In this document: piece by piece, positions 1 to 8,091 of the stretch | Position numbering within the stretch: the first letter of the stretch is position 1 | Layout of the letters: each line of letters opens with the position of its first letter | Assembly (NCBI GenBank): GCA_020431705.1 | Contig: JAGQHQ010000004.1 | Span: forward strand, 1 to 64,000 | Source: Candidatus Dependentiae bacterium | GTDB lineage: Bacteria > Babelota > Babeliae > Babelales > Vermiphilaceae | DNA: 64,000 nt | Direction: 5' to 3' | Position numbers and translations under genes: made by a program | The notes under the pieces: model-generated | Told to the model about the DNA's origin: nothing | What the model saw: only the letters and a program-made list of their open reading frames with translations | Database searches by the model: none

Positions 1-70
1 ATTTTTGTGTAATTCCGTTCTGTACAATTTCGTCAATTATGTAGTAAACTTCTTCTATGCTTTTTAGCAT
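1..70 (-). CDS. 5' end of an unidentified protein, cut by the window edge
   Basis: Only the first 23 codons are visible (begins MLKSIEEVYYIIDEIVQNG). The start is well supported: a GGAG ribosome-binding site lies about 8 nt upstream on the minus strand, and an in-frame TAG lies two codons before the ATG. It is divergent from trhO. The fragment is too short to identify. The ribosome-binding site falls inside an inverted repeat. Confidence 0.55.
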   Translation of the reverse strand, partial: MLKSIEEVYYIIDEIVQNGITQK

Positions 71-71
71 T

Positions 72-108
72 GGCTAGCTCCTTTTTTTTCCAAAAAACGA
101 AGCTAGCC
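72..108. repeat. Inverted repeat over the ribosome-binding site of the left-edge gene
   Basis: GGCTAGCT and AGCTAGCC form a perfect 8-bp stem around a 21-nt A/T-rich loop. In the minus-strand transcript the 3' arm contains the GGAG ribosome-binding site, so folding could limit translation of the left-edge gene. It lacks the terminal U run of a terminator for that direction. The regulatory role is inference. Confidence 0.4.
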
Positions 109-161
109 TACTCTATTTTTACTTATTTTTTAATTTCACAATTCGCTCGTCAAATGTAATA

Positions 162-190
162 TCGACGTTTTATCAAAATTCTGTTATAAT
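162..190 (+). promoter_or_regulatory. Candidate sigma-70 promoter for trhO-murB
   Basis: A perfect TATAAT (185-190) lies 17 nt after TCGACG, which matches the -35 consensus at 4 of 6 positions. It is about 55 bp upstream of the trhO ATG. No mapped start site is available. Confidence 0.4.
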
Positions 191-244
191 TCCGAACATA
201 TTGACAAACTTCTTTGTAACCAAAAGTAAATTCTGAGTTTGAAT

Positions 245-1204
245 ATGGGGAAAATTTTACTGTACTATAAATATACAGATATTTCGTGTCCAGGTTCAAT
301 TGCAAAGTGGCAACGTCACCTGTGTGAAGAGCTTGGCCTAAAAGGTCGTATCATTATTGCTAAAGAAGGCATTAATGGCACTGTAGGTGGTGTACAAGAC
401 GCAACTGAAAAATATAAAAAGGCCATGGAAGACCATGAGCTTTTTAGTGGCATTGATTTTAAAGAAAGTGACGGTGGTGCTGATTGTTTTCCTCGCATGC
501 GAGTCATATTACGAGATGAAATTGTTAACCTTGGCATAGATCCAGAAAAAATTACTCCTAAACAGGGTGGTACATATCTAACTCCACAACAAACTCACGA
601 ATTACTAACCAACAAACCTAATGATTTAATTATTATTGACTGTCGTAATAAATGCGAATCTGATGTTGGTACTTTTATTGGTTCTATAAAGCCAAACACC
701 AAACATTTTCGTGAATTTCCTAAGTATGTCGACGAGCATGCTCAAGAACTTAAAGATAAACAAATTTTAATGTTTTGCACCGGTGGTGTACGATGCGAAC
801 GCGCATCTGGTTATGTAAAAGAAAAAACTCAAGCAAAAGAAGTTTTTCAAATTAAGGGCGGTATACATCGTTATGTTGAACAATTTCCCAATGGTTTTTT
901 TCGCGGCAAAAATTATGTATTTGACAGTCGTATTACAATAAAAATTAATGACGACATTTTGGGTAGTTGCTCTTTATGTAGTAAGCCTAATGATAATTAC
1001 ATTAATTGCGCTAATGCACTATGCAATAAGCATGTTATTTGCTGTACCAACTGCATTGAAAAATATAAAAACACGTGTGGAGCAACATGTCAGCAACTGT
1101 TGGTAGAAAAAAAAGTTGAAACTCGTCCGTTGCAACTTCGAGTCTCTTACGAAAGCAGCTTCGAGGAACAAGATCCTACGAAAAGTAAAAATTACGAATC
1201 ATGA
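245..1204 (+). CDS. trhO: tRNA uridine 34 hydroxylase, rhodanese family (TrhO/YceA)
   Basis: TrhO enzymes use a rhodanese domain to hydroxylate U34 in the tRNA anticodon, in the cytoplasm. The N-terminal acylphosphatase-like part (about 1-95) is followed by the rhodanese domain, with the family loop FCTGGVRCE and catalytic Cys at residue 178. The C-terminus has a cysteine-rich segment (CSLC ... CCTNC) that could bind zinc and is usual in the longer family members. I use the ATG at 245; a TTG two codons earlier is the only other nearby start and is less likely. The stop overlaps the murB start as ATGA, so the two genes are probably translated together. With mnmG, tgt and a SPOUT methylase nearby, this end of the window is rich in RNA-modification genes. 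Confidence 0.9.
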   Translation: MGKILLYYKYTDISCPGSIAKWQRHLCEELGLKGRIIIAKEGINGTVGGVQDATEKYKKAMEDHELFSGIDFKESDGGADCFPRMRVILRDEIVNLGIDPEKITPKQGGTYLTPQQTHELLTNKPNDLIIIDCRNKCESDVGTFIGSIKPNTKHFREFPKYVDEHAQELKDKQILMFCTGGVRCERASGYVKEKTQAKEVFQIKGGIHRYVEQFPNGFFRGKNYVFDSRITIKINDDILGSCSLCSKPNDNYINCANALCNKHVICCTNCIEKYKNTCGATCQQLLVEKKVETRPLQLRVSYESSFEEQDPTKSKNYES

Positions 1205-2130
1205 AAATGATTCAACAACGTGTTCCTCTCAAAAATAAAAATTGGTTTGCAACTGGCGGACCGGCGCATTTTTTTACCGAGCCCGCAACAGCACAAGAAT
1301 TTCGGTACGCATTAGAGTTTGCACACAAAAATAATCTACCCATTTTTATTTTGGGTAGTGGTGCCAATGTATTAATTTCTGAAGATGGCTTTGATGGGCT
1401 TGTTATTCGACCAGCATTAAAAAAAATCTATACAAAAAATACATTTGTTACGGCTGGTGCAGGAGTAACTATGCATGATCTGATTGAGTATTGTTTAGAT
1501 AATAATTTAATTGGCCTAGAAGAATTCAGTGGCATACCTGGTACAGTTGGTGGATCAGTATATATCAACTTACACTACTTCAATTTTTTGCTTGAACATT
1601 TTTTAGTTAAAGCACGGGTAATTAATAAAACAACTGGCAAAATTATTAATGTTGATAAAAAATGGCTCCATTTTGGCTATAATCAATCAACACTCCATCA
1701 AGAAGATTATTATTTACTCAATGCAACATTTGCACTAAAAAAAGTAATCGATTTAGAAACTGCATATGCACGTGGCCGCCGTGCAGAAATTACTCGTCAT
1801 CGAGCAGCTCGTTATCCAACATCACACACATGCGGAAGCTTTTTTAGAAACTTTAAAGAGAATGAAGTTACGTTAACATGGAACGGCAAAAAAATAATTT
1901 GGGTTGCGTATTATTTGGACAAAATTGGCGTAAAAGGTCAATTAAAATTTGGTAATGCTATTGTCTCATATCAGCACGCAAATATGTTAGTCAATAGTGG
2001 CGGAGCAACAACAAAAGAGATCATTAACCTTGCTAAAAAAATGCAGATGCTTGTATACGATAATTTTGGCATCATACCACAGCCAGAATGCCGTTTGATT
2101 GGATTCAAAAAGTATCCGCTTTATAAATAA
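1201..2130 (+). CDS. murB: UDP-N-acetylenolpyruvoylglucosamine reductase (MurB)
   Basis: MurB reduces UDP-GlcNAc-enolpyruvate to UDP-MurNAc with NADPH and FAD, the second committed step of cytoplasmic peptidoglycan precursor synthesis. The FAD-binding segment (FILGSGANVLIS, about 49-60), the GIPGTVGGSVY turn (112-121), the proton donor Ser in CGSFF (213) and the C-terminal Glu in QPECRLIG (296) are present. Length (309 aa) is normal. One oddity: the usual G-Y-R-x-S motif reads GYNQS (Tyr160, Asn161), so the substrate-binding Arg next to Tyr is replaced. It shares an ATGA overlap with trhO. Together with mraY and lgt it indicates that a cell-wall pathway and lipoproteins are kept. Confidence 0.92.
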   Translation: MKMIQQRVPLKNKNWFATGGPAHFFTEPATAQEFRYALEFAHKNNLPIFILGSGANVLISEDGFDGLVIRPALKKIYTKNTFVTAGAGVTMHDLIEYCLDNNLIGLEEFSGIPGTVGGSVYINLHYFNFLLEHFLVKARVINKTTGKIINVDKKWLHFGYNQSTLHQEDYYLLNATFALKKVIDLETAYARGRRAEITRHRAARYPTSHTCGSFFRNFKENEVTLTWNGKKIIWVAYYLDKIGVKGQLKFGNAIVSYQHANMLVNSGGATTKEIINLAKKMQMLVYDNFGIIPQPECRLIGFKKYPLYK

Positions 2131-2177
2131 CACAAGTTTTTCACTATCATAATAATGTAAAACTACTAAATTTCTGT

Positions 2178-2218
2178 AGTGTTATACTCATTTTTTCCAA
2201 AAATGTTATCATAACACT
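2178..2218. repeat. Perfect 8-bp inverted repeat directly before the transporter start
   Basis: AGTGTTAT (2178-2185) and ATAACACT (2211-2218) flank a 25-nt spacer. The second arm ends at the base before the ATG of the queuosine-precursor transporter. It could be an operator or a leader stem affecting initiation. I tested for a preQ1-I riboswitch here and did not see its conserved bases. Confidence 0.35.
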
Positions 2219-2884
2219 ATGAATGAATTATTTTTGCTTATTCACACCCTTATAATTTCCATAGCGGCTCTTATAGCATTAAAGCTTGGTAAGCATTGTC
2301 TCATTGCTTTTATTGCTGCTCAAAGCATCTTGGCGAACCTATTTGTTGTCAAACAAATTACCCTTTTTGGCTTTAATGGAACAGCGAGTGATGCCTTTAT
2401 GATTGGATCCATTTTTGGTCTTCATCTATTACAAGAGTACTACGGTACAAAAGAAGCACAAAACTCTGTAAAAATAAGCTTTTTTTTGCTTATTTTTTAC
2501 ACGGTTATATCGCAAATACATCTGCTATATACTCCAGCAACGCATGATATCATGCAACAGCATTTTTATCCTATTCTGCATTTTATGCCCCGTATTGCTG
2601 TTGCTTCAATTACCGTTTATACCAGTGTTATGTATCTTGATACATTGCTTTATGCGTTTCTTAGAAAGCTATTTGGTGGTAAATATTTACTTCTGAGAAA
2701 CACCTCATGCATTATAATATCGCAGCTTGTAGATACCATTCTCTTCAGCTTTTTAGGCCTCTATGGTATCATAGATCACATAGGGCAGGTTATTGTGGTC
2801 AGCTATACGATAAAAATAGTAGTTATGCTCATCACGAGGCCGTTCTTGATATTTTCAAAATATGTAGTAATTCCCCAGAAATAG
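2219..2884 (+). CDS. Queuosine precursor transporter, YhhQ/QPTR family (DUF165)
   Basis: An integral membrane protein of 221 aa with about six hydrophobic segments. The sequence around SILANLFVVKQITLFGF and the following GSIFGLHLLQEYYG is typical of the YhhQ family, which imports preQ0, preQ1 or queuine. The gene lies 35 bp upstream of tgt in the same direction. That pairing is the strongest evidence for its role: it supplies the base that Tgt inserts at position 34 of Asp, Asn, His and Tyr tRNAs. No queuosine synthesis gene (queD, queE, queC, queF, queA) is visible in the window, which is consistent with salvage but does not prove it. A perfect inverted repeat directly precedes the start codon. 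Confidence 0.85.
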   Translation: MNELFLLIHTLIISIAALIALKLGKHCLIAFIAAQSILANLFVVKQITLFGFNGTASDAFMIGSIFGLHLLQEYYGTKEAQNSVKISFFLLIFYTVISQIHLLYTPATHDIMQQHFYPILHFMPRIAVASITVYTSVMYLDTLLYAFLRKLFGGKYLLLRNTSCIIISQLVDTILFSFLGLYGIIDHIGQVIVVSYTIKIVVMLITRPFLIFSKYVVIPQK

Positions 2885-2919
2885 CACGCATTAATACGTA
2901 AAAAATTATATAAAATATT

Positions 2920-4050
2920 ATGGGCTACTTTCGCTTTGAGCTAATTCATCAATCAAAAAAATCTCGTGCTCGTGTTGGCCGCATTTATACACCACATGGC
3001 ATTATTGATACTCCAAACTTTGTTGGTGTAGGAACCAATGCAACATTAAAGGGAGTTGACAGCAGTATAGTAGAAAGCATCGGTTTACAGCTGATGTTCT
3101 GTAATACGTATCATTTGATGCTTCAGCCAGGAACTAAAACAGTTGCTCAAGCAGGGGGCCTACACAAGTTTATTAATCGCAACCAACCAATTATTACTGA
3201 TTCTGGCGGGTTTCAGGTTTTCAGTTTGGCCTATGGTACAGTCAAAGATGAACTCAAAAGCAAGGGTAAGAAAACAGGTAACAATTCGGTGATAAAAATC
3301 ACTGAAGACGGTGTTTTATTTCGGTCATATCGTGACGGACAAAAAGTTTTATTAACACCAGAAATATCAATTCAAGCACAAAAAGAATTGGGTGCAGATA
3401 TTATTATTCCATTTGACGAACTACCACCCTATCACATAAACCCACGGAATTTACGTAATTCACTTGAACGCACCCACCGCTGGGAAAAACGCTCACTCGA
3501 TACGCATTTGCAAAATCTAAACAAACAGGCAATGTATGCAGTTATACATGGTGGTATTGATAAAGAGCTGAGAAAAAAAAGTTGTGATTACTTAACGCAA
3601 TTGCCATTTGATGGATTTGCTGTAGGCGGCAGCTTGGGAAAAACAAAAGAAGAAATGTTTGAGATTCTTTCATTTACTATGCCACAGTTACCTATAGATA
3701 AACCGAATCATTTACTTGGTATTGGAGATTTACCATCACTACAAGCATGTATTACCTTTGGTGTTGATACCTTTGACAGCTCACATCCAACACGTTGTGC
3801 ACGTCATGGTTTATTATTCACCTGGCAAGGAAACAAAAAAATTCTGCATTACAGCAACAAGGAAAATTTCGATCCTGTAGATAGAAATTGCACCTGCCAT
3901 ACGTGCCAGCATTATACAATGGCGTATTTACATCATTTATTTAAAGCAAAAGAATTAACCGGCTATACACTTGCTACTATTCATAATTTGCATTTTATGG
4001 TTGAGCTGATGGCTGATTATCGTAAAAAAATTATGGATAATGATATATAA
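2920..4050 (+). CDS. tgt: Queuine tRNA-ribosyltransferase (Tgt)
   Basis: Tgt exchanges guanine-34 of GUN-anticodon tRNAs for a 7-deazaguanine base. Visible motifs: TDSGGFQVFSL with the base-contacting Asp94, PFDELPP (Asp166), the DTFDSSHPTR segment (283-292) that carries the nucleophilic Asp, and the zinc site C-x-C-x2-C (324, 326, 329) with a following His. Length (376 aa) is normal. The base-recognition loop differs from preQ1-specific bacterial enzymes: the usual G-L-A-V-G-E is GFAVGG here (232-237), so the Glu is lost, and about four residues are added before the E-E-M that follows. Chlamydia-type Tgt, which uses queuine, has a similar form as I recall it. This suggests direct queuine use supplied by the adjacent transporter. 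Confidence 0.93.
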   Translation: MGYFRFELIHQSKKSRARVGRIYTPHGIIDTPNFVGVGTNATLKGVDSSIVESIGLQLMFCNTYHLMLQPGTKTVAQAGGLHKFINRNQPIITDSGGFQVFSLAYGTVKDELKSKGKKTGNNSVIKITEDGVLFRSYRDGQKVLLTPEISIQAQKELGADIIIPFDELPPYHINPRNLRNSLERTHRWEKRSLDTHLQNLNKQAMYAVIHGGIDKELRKKSCDYLTQLPFDGFAVGGSLGKTKEEMFEILSFTMPQLPIDKPNHLLGIGDLPSLQACITFGVDTFDSSHPTRCARHGLLFTWQGNKKILHYSNKENFDPVDRNCTCHTCQHYTMAYLHHLFKAKELTGYTLATIHNLHFMVELMADYRKKIMDNDI

Positions 4051-4075
4051 AAAAAATAAAAACTGAGTTAAGTCT

Positions 4076-4837
4076 GTGAAAAAAATAAGTTCTCGCCAAA
4101 ATCAGGATATTAAAAACGTTACTGCGCTACACAAAAAAAAAGAACGCTATGCACAAAAAAAGTTTATTGCCGAAGGCTTAAGAGTCTGCAACACATTATT
4201 GGTTAACAATTACAAACTTGTGCATATGTATGTAACAGAAAAAACACAGCGCAGGGTACATGAATTAGTTTCTACAGATAAAATCACATTAGTTGACGAT
4301 ATTGTCATGTACAAAATGAGTTCTGTAAAAACACCAAGTAATATTTTAGGTGTTTTTGAACTACCACAACAGCCTGACACACAAAAAATTGCTCAGCACA
4401 ATCACCAAAATAATTCTCCAGGTTTGGTTTTAGCAAATATCACTGATCCCGGAAACATGGGAACACTAATTAGATCGGCTGCAGCAATGAATGCTCAACA
4501 TGTCGTTATTGTTGATGGAGTTGATCCGTTTAGCCCAAAAGTAGTACAAGCAAGTGCTGGAACATTAGCTCAAATTGATATTTTTCAACTGAGTTGGGAA
4601 CAACTAGTAAAAAATAAAGGCAACACAAAACTCTGTGCACTCGTTGTTTTTGGTGGCAATAAACCTCAAGAGCTTAATTTTAAAAACTCACTATTAGTGA
4701 TTGGTAACGAAGCTCATGGTATTGCAAAAAAATGGATTGATGATTGTGAACAAAAACTCACATTACCTATGCCCGGTAATACTGAAAGTTTAAATGCAGC
4801 TGTTGCAGGATCTATCGCATTGTATCTAACATTATAA
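4076..4837 (+). CDS. TrmH/SpoU-family (SPOUT) RNA 2'-O-methyltransferase
   Basis: The N-terminal ~95 residues are a substrate-binding domain of the RlmB type (starts with S-R-Q-N-Q, then FIAEGLRVCNTLL). The C-terminal SPOUT domain has the three family motifs: DPGNMGTLIRSA, VIGNEAHGI, and the final LPMPGNTESLNAAVAGSIALY, which forms the SAM-binding knot. It methylates a ribose of rRNA or tRNA; the exact site cannot be told from sequence. Start is GTG, 25 bp after tgt, with no strong ribosome-binding site. A decayed second copy of its last ~30 codons lies near 6.1 kb next to the downstream LRR gene, showing that this gene end took part in a local duplication. Confidence 0.88.
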   Translation: MKKISSRQNQDIKNVTALHKKKERYAQKKFIAEGLRVCNTLLVNNYKLVHMYVTEKTQRRVHELVSTDKITLVDDIVMYKMSSVKTPSNILGVFELPQQPDTQKIAQHNHQNNSPGLVLANITDPGNMGTLIRSAAAMNAQHVVIVDGVDPFSPKVVQASAGTLAQIDIFQLSWEQLVKNKGNTKLCALVVFGGNKPQELNFKNSLLVIGNEAHGIAKKWIDDCEQKLTLPMPGNTESLNAAVAGSIALYLTL

Positions 4838-4838
4838 T

Positions 4839-5987
4839 CTACTGGTAAAAGGGTACCGCATCGTGCTTTTTTAATACATACGGAACAATTGGTAGATTAA
4901 CTAGCACTTGATACTCATAATGTGAAAGTCCATAAAAATCAGCATCTTTATCTTTTGAAAGCTTTTCAAGCGGATTGTCTCTGACCTTACATTCCACTAA
5001 ATTTTTCATTAACAAAATTGATTTTGGTATTTTTGAAATCATATTTTTTGAGAAATTTACAACTTTTAAGTGGTCTAAATTACTTATTCGCTCATCAATT
5101 TTTCTTAGCTGTGCACCAAATATACATAGTGTTTTCAATCCCGCTAGAGAAAAAATGACTTCTGGGATTTTATCCAAGCAACTATTGGTAATAAATAGGT
5201 GTTGCAAATTTTTAAATGCAGTTAACTCTGATGAAATATTTGTGACCGGAGTTTCATATATATTGATTTTTTTTATTTTTTCACATATACCAAGCTTTTT
5301 TGCTTTGTCAGTCTTGCTCGTCAAATCTTGAGTTATTCCGCAACAACAGCCCAATAAAGGATGATTAACTGAAAGAGTATCCAAAAAATCACTGTCCTGA
5401 ACATAGGATTTATTTTTCTGTGTTTTTAGTACCTCTATTGTTATATATTTAGGGATCTGACCCCTAAAAAAACAGTTCTGAATCCCACTGTCAAAAACAG
5501 ATGTTTTCTTTTTTAGAAAAAATGATACTTGCTTTAAGGCCTCTATATAAACAAGATTTCTTATATCCTGATTATAAGACTCGCTATTCTTCTCTTCCAT
5601 TGTTGTATCTACACATTCCAAAAGCTCTTTTCTCAAATCTTGCATAAAATTATTGCACTGAACACTTAACTTCATACCTAGCATGGAGGCCAAATTATGA
5701 AACAGTGGACTTTTAAAATCAAATCCCTGTAATTCATTATCCGTTTCTAATATGTCATTAAATTCTTGCCGTTGTAAGATATCTTTTTTAATTTGGTCTA
5801 CAATATCCAACTCTTTGAGATATTTACTTGCGGATAAAACAGTAAGTGGAGCTGGATTGCAGTTATCGCAGCGAGATACAACCTCTTTATTTCTGCTTTT
5901 ATTTTCAATAGTTTCTTGACTTGCATAAAAAAAACTAAAAAAACTGGCACCAAAAAACAACATGTACAAGCTAAGTTTATTTGTCAT
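4839..5987 (-). CDS. Secreted leucine-rich-repeat protein (copy 1)
   Basis: About 382 aa with an N-terminal hydrophobic signal segment (LYMLFFGASFFSFFYAS). I start at ATG 5987 because a G-rich ribosome-binding site (GGGGGG) lies about 10 nt upstream; an earlier in-frame start would place that site inside the gene. The mid region has a cysteine cluster (GCCCGI) and an early CDNC pair. The C-terminal part (about 255-345) holds about four short leucine-rich repeats, for example LKTLCIFGAQLRKIDERISN. LRR proteins of this type usually mediate protein binding; in a host-associated bacterium they may contact host proteins. It is a paralogue of the next gene (same cysteine cluster and repeat position) and converges on the SPOUT methyltransferase with a 1-bp gap. 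Confidence 0.75.
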   Translation of the reverse strand: MTNKLSLYMLFFGASFFSFFYASQETIENKSRNKEVVSRCDNCNPAPLTVLSASKYLKELDIVDQIKKDILQRQEFNDILETDNELQGFDFKSPLFHNLASMLGMKLSVQCNNFMQDLRKELLECVDTTMEEKNSESYNQDIRNLVYIEALKQVSFFLKKKTSVFDSGIQNCFFRGQIPKYITIEVLKTQKNKSYVQDSDFLDTLSVNHPLLGCCCGITQDLTSKTDKAKKLGICEKIKKINIYETPVTNISSELTAFKNLQHLFITNSCLDKIPEVIFSLAGLKTLCIFGAQLRKIDERISNLDHLKVVNFSKNMISKIPKSILLMKNLVECKVRDNPLEKLSKDKDADFYGLSHYEYQVLVNLPIVPYVLKKHDAVPFYQ

Positions 5988-6094
5988 AAAACCACCCCCC
6001 AAAACAAAAATTTATTTTTTAATATAAAGACTTGTGTAAAAAATAAACTAAAGATAGTAAAATTGCAATAATCACTAATATAAGAAGGTATTAG

Positions 6095-6190
6095 CAAAAA
6101 CTCACCCTTGCAATGTCTGGCAATACTAAAAGTTTAAATGCCTCTGTTTCTGGCTTTATTGCATTATATACAGCAGTTAATATTTTTTAG
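6095..6190 (+). pseudogene. Remnant of a duplicated SPOUT methyltransferase 3' end
   Basis: Read in one frame this stretch encodes QKLTLAMSGNTKSLNA followed by SVSGFIALYTAVNIF and a TAG. The intact gene ends QKLTLPMPGNTESLNA followed by AVAGSIALYLTL. The match starts and stops abruptly; only the last ~25 codons are left and there is no start codon, so it is a fragment. It overlaps the stop of LRR copy 2 in the same convergent arrangement that the intact methyltransferase has with LRR copy 1. The simplest reading is a tandem duplication of a [methyltransferase tail + LRR gene] unit, with the tail then decaying. Confidence 0.8.
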
Positions 6191-7481
6191 ATAAAAATTT
6201 CAGAATATCTTGAAAAAGCTTTGGAAATGCCATTTCGTATTTGTTATGCGAGATAATTGGCTTCTTCCACAAGCCATAGTAATCAACTTTACTGATCTTC
6301 AATTTACTCGGGTCAATTTCTTTTTCTGGAACAAATTGCAAAGGGTTGCAAGAAACAGCAAATTTTGAATATCCATCCAAAAAATTTTCTGTGCTCACAA
6401 AATCAACCGTTTCTTCAGGAACTCTGGAGATATAGTTATCCTTGAAATCCACGTTGCCCAGTTTTGGCAGTTTGAATATTGCACGAGGAATCTTTTCAAT
6501 TGCATTATTAAAAGCTGACAAAGAACGCAAACGCACACATCTGCCGATACTTGAGGGAATTTTTTTAAACTTCTTGCTAAATCCAATCATTACACCCTCA
6601 AGAGAAGTCAATGAATTAAAAAAATCTTTCGGTAATGTTGTTAAACCAAGATAAAGAAAAATCAGTATTTTTAAATTTGTTAATCGAGAAATAGTTGGAG
6701 AAAGACGAATTAAACCTTTGCCCGCACAGGAAAAATGTTGAATACTAGCATAATTGCTGATATCGGGGCTTTCTACAAGTGAACTCGCACAACATAAGCT
6801 TAACTCTTGGGCATCGTGCGCATTTTCAACATCATTAATTCCGCAATAACAGCCAACATGCACTGCGCCTGGGACTTTTAGCACTTTTTTCTGAGAATAA
6901 TTTAAGGTTATAGCCATTTTTTTCCCAAGCAAAGACTCTACCTCTTTAAATGTAAACGGCCGCCCTATCAGCCCTGTGAGCCTTGATTTTTCTCCGGGAA
7001 AATAAACCTTATTCACCTTACATGTTATATAAAGCGGTCTCATAGCTTCTTGGCAAACAAGCGCCTTTGCTTGTGGTGTCAATGTTTTTGGCATATGATT
7101 TTCAATAATATCATTAACAATAGCGATCAAAGCGCGCTGATAATACTTCCGTTCTTTATTTATTTTTTTGACTTTTTCTTTCTTGAAAGCAAACTCGCAT
7201 GCATCTTGATGAGTCTCACCTTCCTGTATGTCACAGTCAACAAGCGCTTTAATCGTTTCTTGAGTTTTTTTATCGATATCTGGAATCATACATTGCTGAG
7301 CAATAAAAAAAGCCGTGCGCTGCGCAAGTGTTGGAAAAACACCACACTGCCCACACGTAAATACACGTAAACAAGCGCCTTTTCCTATTTGTTGATTACT
7401 CGTTTCAACTCTAGACTTTTGCATCGCTGCAAGTTGAATAGAAAAACACAATACAAAAAATAATACAGTTCGATTAAACAT
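6177..7481 (-). CDS. Secreted leucine-rich-repeat protein (copy 2)
   Basis: 434 aa. The signal peptide (TVLFFVLCFSIQLAAMQ) ends in an A-M-Q junction like many secreted proteins here. A GGGA ribosome-binding site precedes the ATG. After an early Cys pair (CGQC), a helical region and a GCYCGI cysteine cluster that matches GCCCGI of copy 1, residues about 250-370 hold four to five LRR units, for example LRSLSAFNNAIEKIPRAIFKL. Sequence and layout show that it is a paralogue of the preceding gene. The remnant methyltransferase tail overlapping its stop codon marks the duplication boundary. Function unknown; a role in protein binding, perhaps with a host, is inference. Confidence 0.75.
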   Translation of the reverse strand: MFNRTVLFFVLCFSIQLAAMQKSRVETSNQQIGKGACLRVFTCGQCGVFPTLAQRTAFFIAQQCMIPDIDKKTQETIKALVDCDIQEGETHQDACEFAFKKEKVKKINKERKYYQRALIAIVNDIIENHMPKTLTPQAKALVCQEAMRPLYITCKVNKVYFPGEKSRLTGLIGRPFTFKEVESLLGKKMAITLNYSQKKVLKVPGAVHVGCYCGINDVENAHDAQELSLCCASSLVESPDISNYASIQHFSCAGKGLIRLSPTISRLTNLKILIFLYLGLTTLPKDFFNSLTSLEGVMIGFSKKFKKIPSSIGRCVRLRSLSAFNNAIEKIPRAIFKLPKLGNVDFKDNYISRVPEETVDFVSTENFLDGYSKFAVSCNPLQFVPEKEIDPSKLKISKVDYYGLWKKPIISHNKYEMAFPKLFQDILKFLSKKY

Positions 7482-7589
7482 GTCCCAACCCTAACGATTA
7501 TTTTTAAGATAAAAAACATTTGAATTAGAGACATTGTAAACAAATAAAATCACATTGCAACAATTTATCGGCGACTCATTTACTATGAG

Positions 7590-8066
7590 CTATTTAATTC
7601 CAAGAAGCTCACAACATTTCGGATCAGTAATTTGCTCACAAATCCAATTGGTATCATCTATATCACGCCCATTTTGAGAATCCGGTACTGCCCCCAGCTT
7701 TTTAAAAGCAGCAAAAATAATTTTTTCTTTTTCCATTAAACGATGTTCTTTAAATGTGTTACACAATAAAAACCTTGAAAGCACAAAATTCACCAGCGGC
7801 GTTCTCCCCTGACCGTTACGAATATTAACATAATATTCTCTTGCCGAGGCAGGTTTAAGCCAATCATCTCTTTGCTTCATGAGTATTGTATGCAACTCTT
7901 TTTTAGAGTGCTCTAGATCTTCTATTTTTGGTAAGTTCACACCTAAATCAACCTTAAATATTATGCTTGATAGGGTTTTTTTAATAAACATTGCCGCCAT
8001 GCCACAAAACAACAATACCTGGTTTTTGTGGGACAGTTTGCTATCTTTTTTATAACAATACTGCAA
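7590..8066 (-). CDS. Hypothetical protein with one ankyrin-like repeat
   Basis: Up to 158 aa. The C-terminal half resembles a single ankyrin repeat: GQGRTPLVNFVLSR, an insertion, then IIFAAFKKLGAVPDSQNGRD, which keeps the G-R-T-P-L turn and the L-G-A-x-x-D end. One isolated repeat would not fold as a normal ankyrin stack, so this may be a shortened relative of a longer repeat protein. The longest frame starts at TTG 8066 and would leave only 25 bp to the divergent permease gene. The ATG at 8000 is an alternative start, followed by a short hydrophobic stretch. Function unknown. Confidence 0.5.
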   Translation of the reverse strand: MQYCYKKDSKLSHKNQVLLFCGMAAMFIKKTLSSIIFKVDLGVNLPKIEDLEHSKKELHTILMKQRDDWLKPASAREYYVNIRNGQGRTPLVNFVLSRFLLCNTFKEHRLMEKEKIIFAAFKKLGAVPDSQNGRDIDDTNWICEQITDPKCCELLGIK

Positions 8067-8091
8067 TCACTCTTAGCAAAGGAATAATTAC

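Noticed and set aside
1-70. N-terminal fragment resembling the V-Y-x-I-x-D-E segment of eukaryotic clathrin-adaptor small chains
   Set aside because: Only 23 residues are visible, and in adaptors this segment lies about 100 residues inside the protein, not at the start. Chance similarity is more likely.
2130-2219. Possible preQ1 riboswitch before the queuosine-precursor transporter
   Set aside because: Only an inverted repeat is seen; the conserved C-rich and A-rich bases of preQ1-I are absent.
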